From Alteromonas abrolhosensis (GTDB lineage: Bacteria; Pseudomonadota; Gammaproteobacteria; Enterobacterales; Alteromonadaceae), in the NCBI RefSeq assembly GCF_001953635.1, contig NZ_MEJH01000005.1:248001-312000 (forward strand): a stretch of DNA of 64,000 nt, in the 5' to 3' direction. The notes under the pieces are model-generated. The model was given only the letters and a program-made list of their open reading frames with translations, was not told the origin of the DNA and did no database searches. The first letter of the stretch is position 1. Each line of letters starts with the position of its first letter. This document shows positions 9,787 to 19,359 of this stretch, piece after piece. The translations under genes and the position numbers were made by a program.

Positions 9787-9818
9787 GCCTCTTTTTACAT
9801 TAAAACTGTTAGTTAACG

Positions 9819-9850
9819 CGAAACACCATGTTTTTTTACATGGTGTTTCG
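9819..9850. promoter_or_regulatory. 13-bp perfect hairpin abutting the second operator
   Basis: CGAAACACCATGT and ACATGGTGTTTCG pair perfectly around six T residues. There is no T tract after the stem. It ends one base before the operator copy at 9851, so it may act as a terminator of the upstream gene or as an extra protein site. Confidence 0.5.
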
Positions 9851-9864
9851 TGAATACGTATGCA
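9851..9864. promoter_or_regulatory. Candidate LacI/MalR-type operator, copy 2
   Basis: Identical to the 14-mer at 7764-7777 (TGAATACGTATGCA). It precedes the three-gene run of cyclomaltodextrinase-like gene, transporter and amylase, and probably governs it. Confidence 0.7.
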
Positions 9865-9943
9865 GAGCATTGGTCAGATAGACCGGGCAAGGTAGTATCT
9901 CACCACCATCTTGTACTTAACGTATTTTTAACATGGGGTTGAA

Positions 9944-11890
9944 GTGCTTAAACGTAACAGTGTAACTAATGCCGGTAGCCAAATAAAAACATTCAAGCAA
10001 CAGTGCGCGACTCCGCTGCTTATCGGCTGTATCACAACATTCCCAGTGTTTTCAGTTCAGTCTTCAATAAACAACGGCATTGAAGTTTACCCGCCCAATT
10101 GGTGGGTTGGTATGCAAAATAGTAACGTTGAATTGATGGTTTATGGCGATGATGTTGCTGATGATACTGTTTCAATAGCGAAAGGCGATGTAATTATTAA
10201 ACATAGCCAAGCCCTTGATAGTGAAAATTATCTTTTTATAACGCTAGATACCTCAAAGGCAAGTGCACAAGAGTTAGTTATAAAGCTTACTGACAGCGAT
10301 GGTTCAATTCGCGATTTCTCTTATGTGTTGAAGGAAAGAGAACAAGGCTCAGCATCACGAGAAGGCTTCGGGCCTGCCGATGCTATTTATCTTATCGCAC
10401 CCGACCGATTTGCCAACGGCAATAAAGAAAATGATAACGTCGAGGGTTATGGCGACCCTGCAGACCGCTCGTTTAAGGGGGGGCGCCACGGTGGCGACAT
10501 TCAAGGTATCGTAGATAACCTAGACTACATAAGGAATATGGGTTTTACCCAAATTTGGACTATGCCCATGCTTGAAAATGCCATGGACAGGTATAGCTAC
10601 CATGGTTATTCCACAACGGACTACTACAAAATAGACCCTAGGTTTGGTTCCAACGAAGAATTTATCGCGTTAAGCGCTAAAGCTAAATCCAAGGGTGTCG
10701 GTATTATAATGGATATGGTACTCAACCATATTGGCAGTAACCATTTATGGATGAAAGATACGCCTTCACACGACTGGATTAATAATAACGGAAAGTTTGT
10801 AGGAACGACCCATAAGCGAGAAGCGCTACATGACCCACACGCAATAAATAGTGATATTAAAGGGTTTAGCGACGGTTGGTTCGTGCCAACCATGCCTGAT
10901 TTAAATCAGCGCAATCCGCATCTAGCGAACTACCTTATTCAAAATGCGATTTGGTGGGTTGAAAGCGCTGGGCTTAGCGGTATACGTGTGGATACTTACT
11001 CTTATCCCGATAAGGCGTTTCTGAGCCAATGGACAAACCGCATAATGGATGAGTACCCGAATTTCAATATAGTAGGGGAAGAGTGGTCAGTTAATCCTGC
11101 AATCACGGCATATTGGCAGGCGGGTAGCCACCGTCACGATGATTACGATAGCGCATTACCATCGATTATGGACTTCCCGCTTCAAACAGCTGTAGTTAAA
11201 GCCTTGAGTAGCGACGAAAGTTGGAATTCTGGTTTTATTTCCGTATATGAAACCTTAGCCACTGACTTCCTGTATGGCGACCCTAATAATCTAGTGATCT
11301 TTCCTGATAATCACGACATGAGCCGTATCTTTACTCAACTTGGTCACAATAAAGACAAGTGGAACATGGCAATGACGCTATTACTCACCACGCGCGGTAT
11401 TCCGCAAGTCTTTTATGGAACAGAAATTTTGATGAGCAATGAAGGCAGTGACGACCATGGTATTATTCGCTCTGACTTTCCAGGCGGGTGGCCTTCCGAT
11501 AGTGATAAAAATGCGTTTACAGGTCATGGCTTAACGGACGACGAACGTTGGGCACAGCAGCGTATAAAAGCATTACTTCAATTGCGTCAATCGCATCCTT
11601 CACAGTTTAAAGGCCTGCTTAAGCATTATGCGCCGGAAAATGGGGTTTATACCTATATTCGTGAAACCGATAAGAGTGAAGTAGGCACTGCCGCAAAGGC
11701 AAATACTACGCAGACTGATAAAATCATGGTTATTTTAAACAAAAAGGCTGTCAAACTGTCTTTGAGCAAGTATGCAGAGGTATTGAGTAACAATCAGACA
11801 TTAACGCGACTGAGCGATGGAAAGTCTTTTAAGGCGTCGGAAACCTTGAACTTACCTGCAATGTCAGCCAGCGTCTTCATCGTTCAATAA
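9944..11890 (+). CDS. Cyclomaltodextrinase/neopullulanase-like GH13 enzyme
   Basis: Predicted to hydrolyse cyclodextrins or short maltodextrins. An N-terminal beta domain of about 100 residues with VYPPNWWVGM matches the cyclomaltodextrinase N-domain. The catalytic motifs follow: DMVLNH, IRVDTYS with Asp350, VGEEWS with Glu379, and PDNHDM with Asp458. A C-terminal domain of about 90 residues ends the protein. The start is GTG, with only a weak GGGG before it. A hydrophobic stretch near residues 22-38 suggests Sec export, probably to the periplasm. It heads an apparent operon, with 38 bases to the transporter. It could also act as a maltogenic amylase. Confidence 0.85.
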   Translation: MLKRNSVTNAGSQIKTFKQQCATPLLIGCITTFPVFSVQSSINNGIEVYPPNWWVGMQNSNVELMVYGDDVADDTVSIAKGDVIIKHSQALDSENYLFITLDTSKASAQELVIKLTDSDGSIRDFSYVLKEREQGSASREGFGPADAIYLIAPDRFANGNKENDNVEGYGDPADRSFKGGRHGGDIQGIVDNLDYIRNMGFTQIWTMPMLENAMDRYSYHGYSTTDYYKIDPRFGSNEEFIALSAKAKSKGVGIIMDMVLNHIGSNHLWMKDTPSHDWINNNGKFVGTTHKREALHDPHAINSDIKGFSDGWFVPTMPDLNQRNPHLANYLIQNAIWWVESAGLSGIRVDTYSYPDKAFLSQWTNRIMDEYPNFNIVGEEWSVNPAITAYWQAGSHRHDDYDSALPSIMDFPLQTAVVKALSSDESWNSGFISVYETLATDFLYGDPNNLVIFPDNHDMSRIFTQLGHNKDKWNMAMTLLLTTRGIPQVFYGTEILMSNEGSDDHGIIRSDFPGGWPSDSDKNAFTGHGLTDDERWAQQRIKALLQLRQSHPSQFKGLLKHYAPENGVYTYIRETDKSEVGTAAKANTTQTDKIMVILNKKAVKLSLSKYAEVLSNNQTLTRLSDGKSFKASETLNLPAMSASVFIVQ

Positions 11891-11928
11891 TCGTATTAAC
11901 TATAGTAAAACAATAAATAGAGCAAAAT

Positions 11929-13410
11929 ATGCAAGCAACTCAACCACGCCTTTCTTTCTGGCAAATCTGGAACGTCAGCTTTGGCTTCCTAGGTGTTCAA
12001 TTTGGCTTTGCACTGCAAAACGCAAACGTAAGCCGTATCCTATCTGACTTAGGGGCAGATCTACACTCGTTATCTCTATTTTGGCTTGTTGCGCCAATCA
12101 TGGGGTTAATCGTTCAGCCAATTGTTGGTTCAGCATCTGACAGAACGTGGAATCGATTAGGTCGCCGTCGTCCGTTTATTCTCGCCGGTGCCATAGCTGC
12201 GGTACTGGGCATGATCTTACTGCCTAATGCTCCCATTTTTGTCGCGTTTTTAGCTCCTATGATTATGGGGGCATTAATGGTTGCACTGATGGATGCGTCG
12301 TTTAACGTATGTTTTCAGCCGTTTCGTTCATTGGTGTCTGACATGGTACCTCCGTCACAACGTAACGTGGGTTATTCTATTCAGTCGCTACTCATTAATA
12401 TCGGCGCGGTGATAGGCTCTATTCTACCATTTGTATTAACCAACGTTATCGGCCTTGAGAATACGGCACAAATGGGTGAAGTTGCACCTTCTGTCGTGTG
12501 GGCGTTCTACATCGGCGCTACCGTACTGTTGGGGACAGTTATTTGGACGGTTATTCGCACTAAAGAATATGCGCCAGAAGAATACAATCGCTATAAAGGG
12601 CTTACCGAAGAAGTACAAACAGCTGTCAAAGCGCCAAAAGCACCGCTTGGACAACGCTTAAGTGAGTTTTTCACTTTAGTTAAAGATATGCCAAAAACAA
12701 TGAAACAGTTGGCTGTTGTTCAGTTTTTTTCTTGGTTTGCGCTCTTCATCATGTGGGTGTATACCACACCTGCGATTACGCAGCACATTTGGAACGTTGA
12801 CAAGCAGTGGTTTGACCCAGCTTATATTGCAGCAGCGCCCATGGTGCCTGAAACCATCATTATGGCTAAAGGTGCCGCTGGTGACTGGGTTGGAATCCTA
12901 TTCGCTGCATACTCGGTGTTCGCCGCTATTTTCTCTATTTTCTTAGCAAAACTTGCTGATAAGTTTGGTCGCAAAATTGTATACGCTTCGTCTCTAGCAC
13001 TAGGTGGCCTTAGCTATGTGAGCTTTTTGCTGTTCCAAGACCTGACAATGGTAAATGTAAACCTATTGATTACTGAAGTAACGGTACCACTGGGCGCAGT
13101 GAAGCTGTTAATTCCTATGATAGGTGTAGGTATTGCGTGGGCCGCTATTCTTGCTATGCCTTACGCGATGTTAGCCGGAGCGCTACCTGCAAATAAAACC
13201 GGCGTTTACATGGGTATCTTCAACTTTACCGTTGCTGCGCCACAAATTGTGTCTGGACTAACGGCGGGTTGGATCTTAAGTAGCGTATTCGATAACGACG
13301 CAAAATACATCATCGTTGTTGCTGGTATTTCTATGTTAATTGGCGCGGTGTCAGTGTTTTTCGTAAAAGAAACCGACAAGCAAGAACTTGAAGTTGCGCA
13401 GGGAGCTTAA
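11929..13410 (+). CDS. SLC45-type MFS sugar transporter
   Basis: Predicted inner-membrane maltose or maltodextrin:cation symporter. It has about twelve hydrophobic helices, and the MFS signature after the second helix reads GSASDRTWNRLGRRRPF. A second MFS loop, LADKFGRKIVY, lies in the C-terminal half. The length of 493 aa is usual for bacterial SLC45-like permeases found beside GH13 genes. It lies between two GH13 genes on the same strand; the next ATG begins two bases after its TAA, so the two are probably co-translated. Specificity is inferred from context. Confidence 0.88.
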   Translation: MQATQPRLSFWQIWNVSFGFLGVQFGFALQNANVSRILSDLGADLHSLSLFWLVAPIMGLIVQPIVGSASDRTWNRLGRRRPFILAGAIAAVLGMILLPNAPIFVAFLAPMIMGALMVALMDASFNVCFQPFRSLVSDMVPPSQRNVGYSIQSLLINIGAVIGSILPFVLTNVIGLENTAQMGEVAPSVVWAFYIGATVLLGTVIWTVIRTKEYAPEEYNRYKGLTEEVQTAVKAPKAPLGQRLSEFFTLVKDMPKTMKQLAVVQFFSWFALFIMWVYTTPAITQHIWNVDKQWFDPAYIAAAPMVPETIIMAKGAAGDWVGILFAAYSVFAAIFSIFLAKLADKFGRKIVYASSLALGGLSYVSFLLFQDLTMVNVNLLITEVTVPLGAVKLLIPMIGVGIAWAAILAMPYAMLAGALPANKTGVYMGIFNFTVAAPQIVSGLTAGWILSSVFDNDAKYIIVVAGISMLIGAVSVFFVKETDKQELEVAQGA

Positions 13411-13411
13411 T

Positions 13412-15109
13412 ATGTCATTCAATCGAACAACAATTGCTTTAACTTTAGCCGGTCTTTTTTGTTCAGCTTGCTCGAGTACATCCGTACCTTCATCTGACCG
13501 CAAACAACAGAATAGCAACGCTATCGTAGGAACTAGCACACCATTTGCCAGCGAAGCTGTGTACTTTGTTGTAACAGACCGTTTTGTAGACGGCGACCCT
13601 TCGAACAATCATGTAGATCAAGGCGGAGAACATCCTACGTGGCAACTTCCCCTTGAAGGCCCAGAAGGCAAAAAAGCTTATGTGGGATACATGGGCGGAG
13701 ATTTACAGGGTATCTTAAATAACGCCAATTATATTAAAGAAATGGGCTTCACCGCGGTATGGATGACGCCGGTGCACGATAACCCTGACTATGCTTTTAA
13801 CGGCGATGAACCCATTACCTATGGTGGCGCATTTAAAGACGGCGGTAAAACTGGTTATCACGGCTACTGGGCTACAAACTTCTATAAAGCTGACGAGCAT
13901 TTGGTTAGCGACAATTTAAGCGTAAGTGATTATACGGCGAAAATGCGTCAACACGGACTTAAATCAGTGTTTGATATTGTGGCAAATCACGGCACACCAA
14001 GCTTCACCATGGAAAAGGATTTACCCGGCTACGGCGAAATTTATGATATGGATGGCAACCTGGTTGCTGACCATCAAAATTTAGCGCCTGAAGACTTAGA
14101 CCCTGAAAACAACCCGCTACATAGCTTTTTCCATAATTATCCGGATTTAGTAAAGCTTTCTAACCTCGATGATGAAAATCCAGCTGTGCGCGATTACCTC
14201 ATCAACAGCTATTTGTATTGGATTTCTCAAGGAGCTGATGCATTTAGAATAGATACGATCAGGCATGTGCCTCATGCTTTTTGGCGTGAAGCGTCGGATC
14301 GCATACGCGCACAAAATCCAGACTTTTTTATGTTTGGCGAAGCATTTGACTACGAAGCTAACAATATTGCACAACATACGTTACCGAAAAATGGGGGCGT
14401 TAGCGTATTAGACTTCCCTATGCAAAAGGCCATGGTTAACGTATTTGAAAAGCCACTAGAAAGTGATTTTGCTGACTTACAGAAGGTGCTTCACCTTACA
14501 CACGGCCCATATAGTAATCCGTATGAATTAACTACGTTTTACGATAACCACGATATGGCGCGAATTAATGCCACTGATGAAGGCTTTATCAATGCGCATA
14601 ACTGGCTATTTACAGTGAGAGGCATTCCGGTAGTTTACATGGGCTCTGAAATTGGCTTTATGCGGGGCACGGCGGAACATGCAGGTAACCGTAATTATGT
14701 AGGTCAAGAGCGACTAGACCAAGCGAAAACCCATCCTATTCAGCAGGCGCTAACAAAAATTGCCAATGTGCGTAAAAACACCGTAGCGTTACAACGCGGC
14801 GTTCAAGTTAATCTTGAACTTAACGGTCATCGTGCGGCGTTTTATCGTGTTGTTGATACTAAAGACGCGAAGCAGACTGCACTCGTATTACTTAACAAAG
14901 GTAATGTGGCAGAGTCGTTTGATGTTAACGACTTTATGCAATCGGGCGAGTGGAAAGAGCAATTATCTGGTAAAACGCAAACCGTAAAACAAGGGGATGC
15001 GTTAACCGCTACGGTTGAGCCAAATGGCGTTCAGGTGTGGGTGCGTGAAGGAAAAGTAAGTAACAGTGAGATACTTGCTCAAATTAAATATCAGTTGGCG
15101 CGTCAATAG
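13412..15109 (+). CDS. GH13 alpha-amylase lipoprotein
   Basis: Predicted alpha-amylase. A hydrophobic signal ends in CSAC with Cys20, consistent with a lipoprotein though the -3 residue is unusual. GH13 motifs are DIVANH, FRIDTI with nucleophile Asp281, FGEAFD with acid Glu310, and YDNHDM with Asp381. I used ATG 13412, 6 bases after GGGAG, rather than an in-frame codon at 13388 inside the transporter gene. It is the last gene of the operon and is followed by a strong terminator. The substrate is probably starch or maltooligosaccharide. Confidence 0.88.
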   Translation: MSFNRTTIALTLAGLFCSACSSTSVPSSDRKQQNSNAIVGTSTPFASEAVYFVVTDRFVDGDPSNNHVDQGGEHPTWQLPLEGPEGKKAYVGYMGGDLQGILNNANYIKEMGFTAVWMTPVHDNPDYAFNGDEPITYGGAFKDGGKTGYHGYWATNFYKADEHLVSDNLSVSDYTAKMRQHGLKSVFDIVANHGTPSFTMEKDLPGYGEIYDMDGNLVADHQNLAPEDLDPENNPLHSFFHNYPDLVKLSNLDDENPAVRDYLINSYLYWISQGADAFRIDTIRHVPHAFWREASDRIRAQNPDFFMFGEAFDYEANNIAQHTLPKNGGVSVLDFPMQKAMVNVFEKPLESDFADLQKVLHLTHGPYSNPYELTTFYDNHDMARINATDEGFINAHNWLFTVRGIPVVYMGSEIGFMRGTAEHAGNRNYVGQERLDQAKTHPIQQALTKIANVRKNTVALQRGVQVNLELNGHRAAFYRVVDTKDAKQTALVLLNKGNVAESFDVNDFMQSGEWKEQLSGKTQTVKQGDALTATVEPNGVQVWVREGKVSNSEILAQIKYQLARQ

Positions 15110-15140
15110 AACGTTATGGGGTAAACCCACATTGCTAAAA

Positions 15141-15173
15141 AGCCCCGAGCGTGAACCACTCGGGGCTTTTTTT
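15141..15173. terminator. Terminator closing the glucan operon
   Basis: AGCCCCGAG/CTCGGGGCT forms a perfect 9-bp stem with a 9-base loop and a T tract. Flanking A residues make it usable from the convergent LacI gene as well. Confidence 0.9.
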
Positions 15174-15214
15174 GTTTGTATTGTCAACAGGCTTGGGTCG
15201 TAAACAGCTAAGGT

Positions 15215-16246
15215 TTATTCGCTGCCACAAGATTGACGAATAATGATGTCTGCAGGCATCAAGTAATCCTGTACTTCTTCATTATTAATGGCTTTCAACA
15301 GAGTATTCACCAGCAGTTCACCTGCAAGTTTAGTATTTTGCTGAACTGTCGTAAGCGAAGGTGTAGTGTAAGCTGACACAGCAATGTTGTCATAGCCGAC
15401 CACGGCTACATCATCGGGCACATTTACTTTTGCCTGACGCAGAGCTCTTAGTACGCCCATTGCAATAAGGTCTGATGCACAGACAATCGCCTGTGGTAGT
15501 TCGCCACTTTGCAGTAATGATTTCACTGCTTCAGAACCCGCGTCTTCGGTAGAAATAGCATCGCGCTGAACACTAAACTGGTCTAATCCATGGGTTTTAA
15601 GCGTCTCAAAATAACCGTTAAAGCGCGCTTTGAATTCAGGGGCGTGGTCACCATTGTCACCAATAAAAGCAAACGAAGTCTTACCAAGACTAATTAAGTG
15701 GGAAGTTATACTTTGACCACCTTGGTAATTATCACACCCAATACTTACTCCCGGGTGGGCTTCATCAGGTGCGCCCCAACGAACGAAGTGGGTGCCTTGC
15801 GATTCAAGCTGAGCAACTTTGTTTTGGTAATCGGTGTAGTCTCCATAACCGAGTAAAATGATGCCGTCCGCTTTATTTGAATCTTCGTACTCTGCGTGCC
15901 AGTCATCGTCTAAGTTTTGAAACGATACGAGAAGGTCGTAGTTCGCTTGAGCACATGCACGAGTAATACTACCAAGCATTGCCAAAAAGAACGGATTGAT
16001 CATCGAATCATCAGACGTAGGATCTTCAAATAAGAGTAGGGCAATTGTGCTGCTCTTTTGTTTTCTCAGATTACTTGCGTTCTTATCTACTTTGTAATTG
16101 AGTTCCCGGGCAATACGCTGAACGCGATCACGAGTTTCTTGGTTTACTAACGGGCTATTATTTAATGCTCGCGATACCGTTGATTGAGAAACCCCTGCCA
16201 AATGGGCAATATCAAAAGAGGTTGCTTTTTCTTTCATAAACACCAT
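15215..16246 (-). CDS. LacI-family transcriptional regulator of the glucan locus
   Basis: Predicted repressor with an N-terminal helix-turn-helix (IAHLAGVSQSTVSRAL, residues 13-28) and a periplasmic-binding-protein-like effector domain of about 280 residues. The length of 343 aa is standard. Two in-frame ATGs, 16246 and 16237, can start it; neither has a clear ribosome site. It is convergent with the amylase operon. The two identical TGAATACGTATGCA sites are natural candidates for its operator, so it is probably a maltodextrin-responsive MalR type. The effector is not known. Confidence 0.88.
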   Translation of the reverse strand: MVFMKEKATSFDIAHLAGVSQSTVSRALNNSPLVNQETRDRVQRIARELNYKVDKNASNLRKQKSSTIALLLFEDPTSDDSMINPFFLAMLGSITRACAQANYDLLVSFQNLDDDWHAEYEDSNKADGIILLGYGDYTDYQNKVAQLESQGTHFVRWGAPDEAHPGVSIGCDNYQGGQSITSHLISLGKTSFAFIGDNGDHAPEFKARFNGYFETLKTHGLDQFSVQRDAISTEDAGSEAVKSLLQSGELPQAIVCASDLIAMGVLRALRQAKVNVPDDVAVVGYDNIAVSAYTTPSLTTVQQNTKLAGELLVNTLLKAINNEEVQDYLMPADIIIRQSCGSE

Positions 16247-16535
16247 GTTTTGCTGCTACGACATTGTTGTCGCGAAATTAGATTACCATATTTTTTTATT
16301 TCCGCGTGTTTTTTGCGACGTTGTCGCTTAAATGCTTTACACGGTGAGCATGTCGCTTGCTCTTATTGGCAGTATGGCTGTGTTGACTAAACTGAATTTG
16401 TATAGAAAATTTCGCAGATCGCTCTTAATTCATCCACTTGTCAGGCTTCTTTGAATAAAACATGGTTGAAGTAAATGTGAGAGTGTTATACTCGTCGAGA
16501 TTTTGAAATATTACGTGCATAAGGGGAACATGCGA

Positions 16536-18203
16536 ATGGCCGAGACTGAACACCGTCCGACCAATTTTATCCGTCAGATTATTGATAAAGACCTGTCTAG
16601 TGGTCTGCATGACGCTATTAAAACTCGGTTCCCACCAGAGCCGAATGGTTTCTTACACATAGGCCATGCCAAGTCTATCTGCTTGAATTTTGGTATTGCG
16701 CAAGATTACACGGGCACGTGCAACCTTCGCTTCGATGATACCAACCCGGCGAAAGAAGACATCGCTTACGTTAACTCTATTAAAGAAGACGTTCAGTGGC
16801 TGGGCTTTACGTGGGACGGAGAAGCGCGCTACTCATCCAACTATTTTGACCAACTTCATGCATACGCGGTTGAGCTTATTGAAAAAGGCTTAGCTTACGT
16901 AGATTTTTCTACTCAAGACGTTATGCGTGAAATGCGTGGTACGCTTAAAGAGCCTGGTCAAAACAGCCCTTATCGCGATACAGACGTTGAAACAAACCTT
17001 CGTGAGTTTGCCAAAATGACGGCAGGCGAATACAAAGAAGGCGAGTGTAGTCTGCGCGCGAAAATTGATATGGCATCGCCATTCATGTGTATGCGCGACC
17101 CGGTTATTTATCGTGTTAAGCATGCACACCATCACCAAACAGGTGATAAATGGTGTGTATATCCAATGTACGATTTTACGCATTGTATCTCTGATGCCAT
17201 AGAGGGTATTACCCATTCTCTATGTACCTTGGAGTTCCAAGACAATCGTCGTCTTTATGATTGGGTAATTGAGAACATCTCTATTGATTGTACACCGCGT
17301 CAGTATGAATTTTCTCGTCTTAACTTAGAGTACACTGTCTTAAGTAAGCGACGTCTTATTCAATTAGTTGAAGAGAATCACGTAAGTGGCTGGGATGATC
17401 CGCGCATGCCTACTATTGCAGGTTTGCGTCGTCGTGGCTATACACCTGGCTCAATCGTTGAATTTTGTAAGCGCATTGGTGTAACCAAAATGGATAACAT
17501 GGTTGAAATGTCCATGTTGGAAGCCTGTATTCGCGATGACTTAAATGCTAACGCACCCCGTGCAATGGCTGTGCTAGACCCAATCAAACTGGTTATTGAA
17601 AACTACGATGAAGGCAAGACCGAGACATTGGTCGCGCCAAATCACCCCAATGATGAGAGCATGGGTACGCGTAACATAGGTTTTAGTCGCGAAGTGTACA
17701 TTGAAGCAGAAGACTTCCGTGAATCGGCGAATAAAAAGTTCAAGCGTTTGGTACTAGATAAAGAAGTACGACTTCGCAATGCCTACGTCGTTCAAGCTAA
17801 TCGCGTTGAGAAAGATGAAAACGGCAACGTAACTACTGTTTACTGTACTTATGACCCTGAAACCTTGGGTAAAGATCCGGCTGACGGACGCAAAGTTAAA
17901 GGTGTTATTCACTGGGTGGACGCAGCTACGGCACAGGCAGCAGAATTTAGACTGTATGACCGTTTGTTTAATGTCCCTAATCCAGCAGCTGAGGAAAACT
18001 TCACCGATGCTATTAATCCTGACTCTTTGGAAATCAAACAGGGCTGGGTAGAAGCTGGGTTGGTTAACAATGTTCCTGAAGTTGGCGCGTGGCAGTTTGA
18101 ACGTACTGGTTACTTCTGTGTAGACAAAGACAGCACAGACGAAAAGCCAGTTTTCAACCGTACAGTGGGTCTAAGAGACACATGGGCAAAAATGGGCGAA
18201 TAA
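16536..18203 (+). CDS. glnS: Glutaminyl-tRNA synthetase
   Basis: Charges tRNA-Gln with glutamine in the cytosol. Class I signatures are present: [14 protein letters not shown] near residue 35 (HIGH) and VLSKRR near residue 268 (KMSKS equivalent). The C-terminal anticodon-binding beta-barrels are complete, giving 555 aa, close to the E. coli enzyme. I chose ATG 16536 because the protein then begins [10 protein letters not shown], aligning with the E. coli start, and AAGGGG is 9 bases upstream. ATG 16530 is possible. It is a single gene ending at a bidirectional terminator. Confidence 0.97.
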   Translation: MAETEHRPTNFIRQIIDKDLSSGLHDAIKTRFPPEPNGFLHIGHAKSICLNFGIAQDYTGTCNLRFDDTNPAKEDIAYVNSIKEDVQWLGFTWDGEARYSSNYFDQLHAYAVELIEKGLAYVDFSTQDVMREMRGTLKEPGQNSPYRDTDVETNLREFAKMTAGEYKEGECSLRAKIDMASPFMCMRDPVIYRVKHAHHHQTGDKWCVYPMYDFTHCISDAIEGITHSLCTLEFQDNRRLYDWVIENISIDCTPRQYEFSRLNLEYTVLSKRRLIQLVEENHVSGWDDPRMPTIAGLRRRGYTPGSIVEFCKRIGVTKMDNMVEMSMLEACIRDDLNANAPRAMAVLDPIKLVIENYDEGKTETLVAPNHPNDESMGTRNIGFSREVYIEAEDFRESANKKFKRLVLDKEVRLRNAYVVQANRVEKDENGNVTTVYCTYDPETLGKDPADGRKVKGVIHWVDAATAQAAEFRLYDRLFNVPNPAAEENFTDAINPDSLEIKQGWVEAGLVNNVPEVGAWQFERTGYFCVDKDSTDEKPVFNRTVGLRDTWAKMGE

Positions 18204-18240
18204 ACACTCGCTTTAACATGTTCTAAATGTAGAAATTAAA

Positions 18241-18272
18241 AAACCGCTTAAGTGCTACTTAAGCGGTTTTTT
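18241..18272. terminator. Bidirectional terminator between glnS and the SDR gene
   Basis: AACCGCTTAAG/CTTAAGCGGTT is a perfect 11-bp stem with a 5-base loop, A-rich on one side and T-rich on the other. Confidence 0.9.
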
Positions 18273-18295
18273 ATTCTCAAAGTAGATAACACTGA

Positions 18296-19039
18296 CTACT
18301 TTGGCTGGCAATCGAGCGATTGACCGTTTACGGCTTTGCTGTCTTCACCCATTAAATATAGATACATAGGCATGATATCTTTTGGGGTTTTCAAAGTTTC
18401 TGGGTTCTCAGCTGGAAAAGCTTGTGCACGCATATTTGTTCGAGTACCACCTGGGTTGATGCAGTTAAAACGCAGTGTTTTATTGCGGTATTCGTCAGCA
18501 AGGGTTTGCATAACACCTTCTGTTGCAAACTTAGATACGGCGTAGGTACCCCAAAAAGCACGACCTTTTCTACCAACGCTAGAGGTTGTGAAAATGATTG
18601 AGGCAGACTCGGCTTTCTCTAGCGCCGGAATTAGCGCCTGGGTCATATAAACCATGCCGTTAACATTGGTTTGCATAACGTCTTGCCATTCTTGAGCGTC
18701 AATGTCTTTAAACGCACTTAAGTGCCCTAAAATACTCGCATTGTGCAAGACACCATCTAGTCGTCCAAACTGGTCAATTATGGTTTGGGTCATTTGCTGA
18801 TAATGAGAGGGCGTTGCACCTTTGATATCTAGTGGAACAATGGCTGGTTCCTCACCGCCTGCAGCAATTATCTCATCATACACGGCTTCAAGTTTAGACA
18901 CAGTACGACCTAATAAAATACAAGTAGCGCCATGTGCAGCATACGTTTTAGCGGCCTGTGCACCAATCCCATCGCCAGCACCGGTGATAAGAATAACTTT
19001 GTCGCGCAATAAATCTGCTGGTGCGTTGTAATCGTTCAT
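18296..19039 (-). CDS. yciK: YciK-type short-chain dehydrogenase
   Basis: NAD(P)-dependent oxidoreductase with a Rossmann fold. The cofactor motif TGAGDGIG is near residues 20-27, NAS near 101, catalytic Ser in TSSVGRKG, and Tyr/Lys in YAVSK. Length (247 aa) and the conserved end DCQPK match E. coli YciK closely. The substrate of YciK is not firmly known to me. It is convergent with glnS. Confidence 0.88.
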   Translation of the reverse strand: MNDYNAPADLLRDKVILITGAGDGIGAQAAKTYAAHGATCILLGRTVSKLEAVYDEIIAAGGEEPAIVPLDIKGATPSHYQQMTQTIIDQFGRLDGVLHNASILGHLSAFKDIDAQEWQDVMQTNVNGMVYMTQALIPALEKAESASIIFTTSSVGRKGRAFWGTYAVSKFATEGVMQTLADEYRNKTLRFNCINPGGTRTNMRAQAFPAENPETLKTPKDIMPMYLYLMGEDSKAVNGQSLDCQPK

Positions 19040-19359
19040 CGTATTCCTTTAAAAGGTTAATTTTTATCGCAATGATAAGGGTAGTTATACCGAATGTAGA
19101 ATTAGAGCCCAGATCATACCCAGCCTGACTCACAAGTAAAACAATGAATGAAAAATTCTTCAAACGTAAAAAAAGTTAACAAAAGTAGTTAACAAAACTT
19201 TGCAAAGTTGCAACAAAGTCAATAAGATTGAGGAAGATACAACTGGTCTAACATGTTTAAAACTATCAACTACACCTGTAAAGACAGGGTAGACCAAGCT
19301 ACTTTTAATAGAGTTAAGTTTTAGACACAGAATAACAACAATGCTTGTAGGGAGTAGAG
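19040..19359. other. Intergenic region between yciK and lipase gene
   Basis: 320 bases separating divergent genes, AT-rich, so both promoters should lie here. It holds a perfect 14-bp palindrome (19196-19209) and repeated GTTAAC words at 19175 and 19188. The ribosome site TAGGGAG is at its right end. Confidence 0.6.
19196..19209. promoter_or_regulatory. Perfect 14-bp palindrome before the lipase gene
   Basis: AACTTTGCAAAGTT reads the same on both strands. Its place about 150 bp before the lipase start, inside a divergent intergenic region, fits an operator. The regulator is unknown. Confidence 0.4.

Noticed and set aside
9821..9834. AAACACCATGTTTT shared with the LacI gene start at 16238-16251
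   Set aside because: A single shared 14-mer covering an ATG region is likely chance, and no shared function is evident.
16259..16328. Two CGAC/GTCG short inverted repeats upstream of the LacI gene
   Set aside because: Arms are only 5 bp with odd spacing and do not match the 14-bp operator candidate, so autoregulation is not supported.
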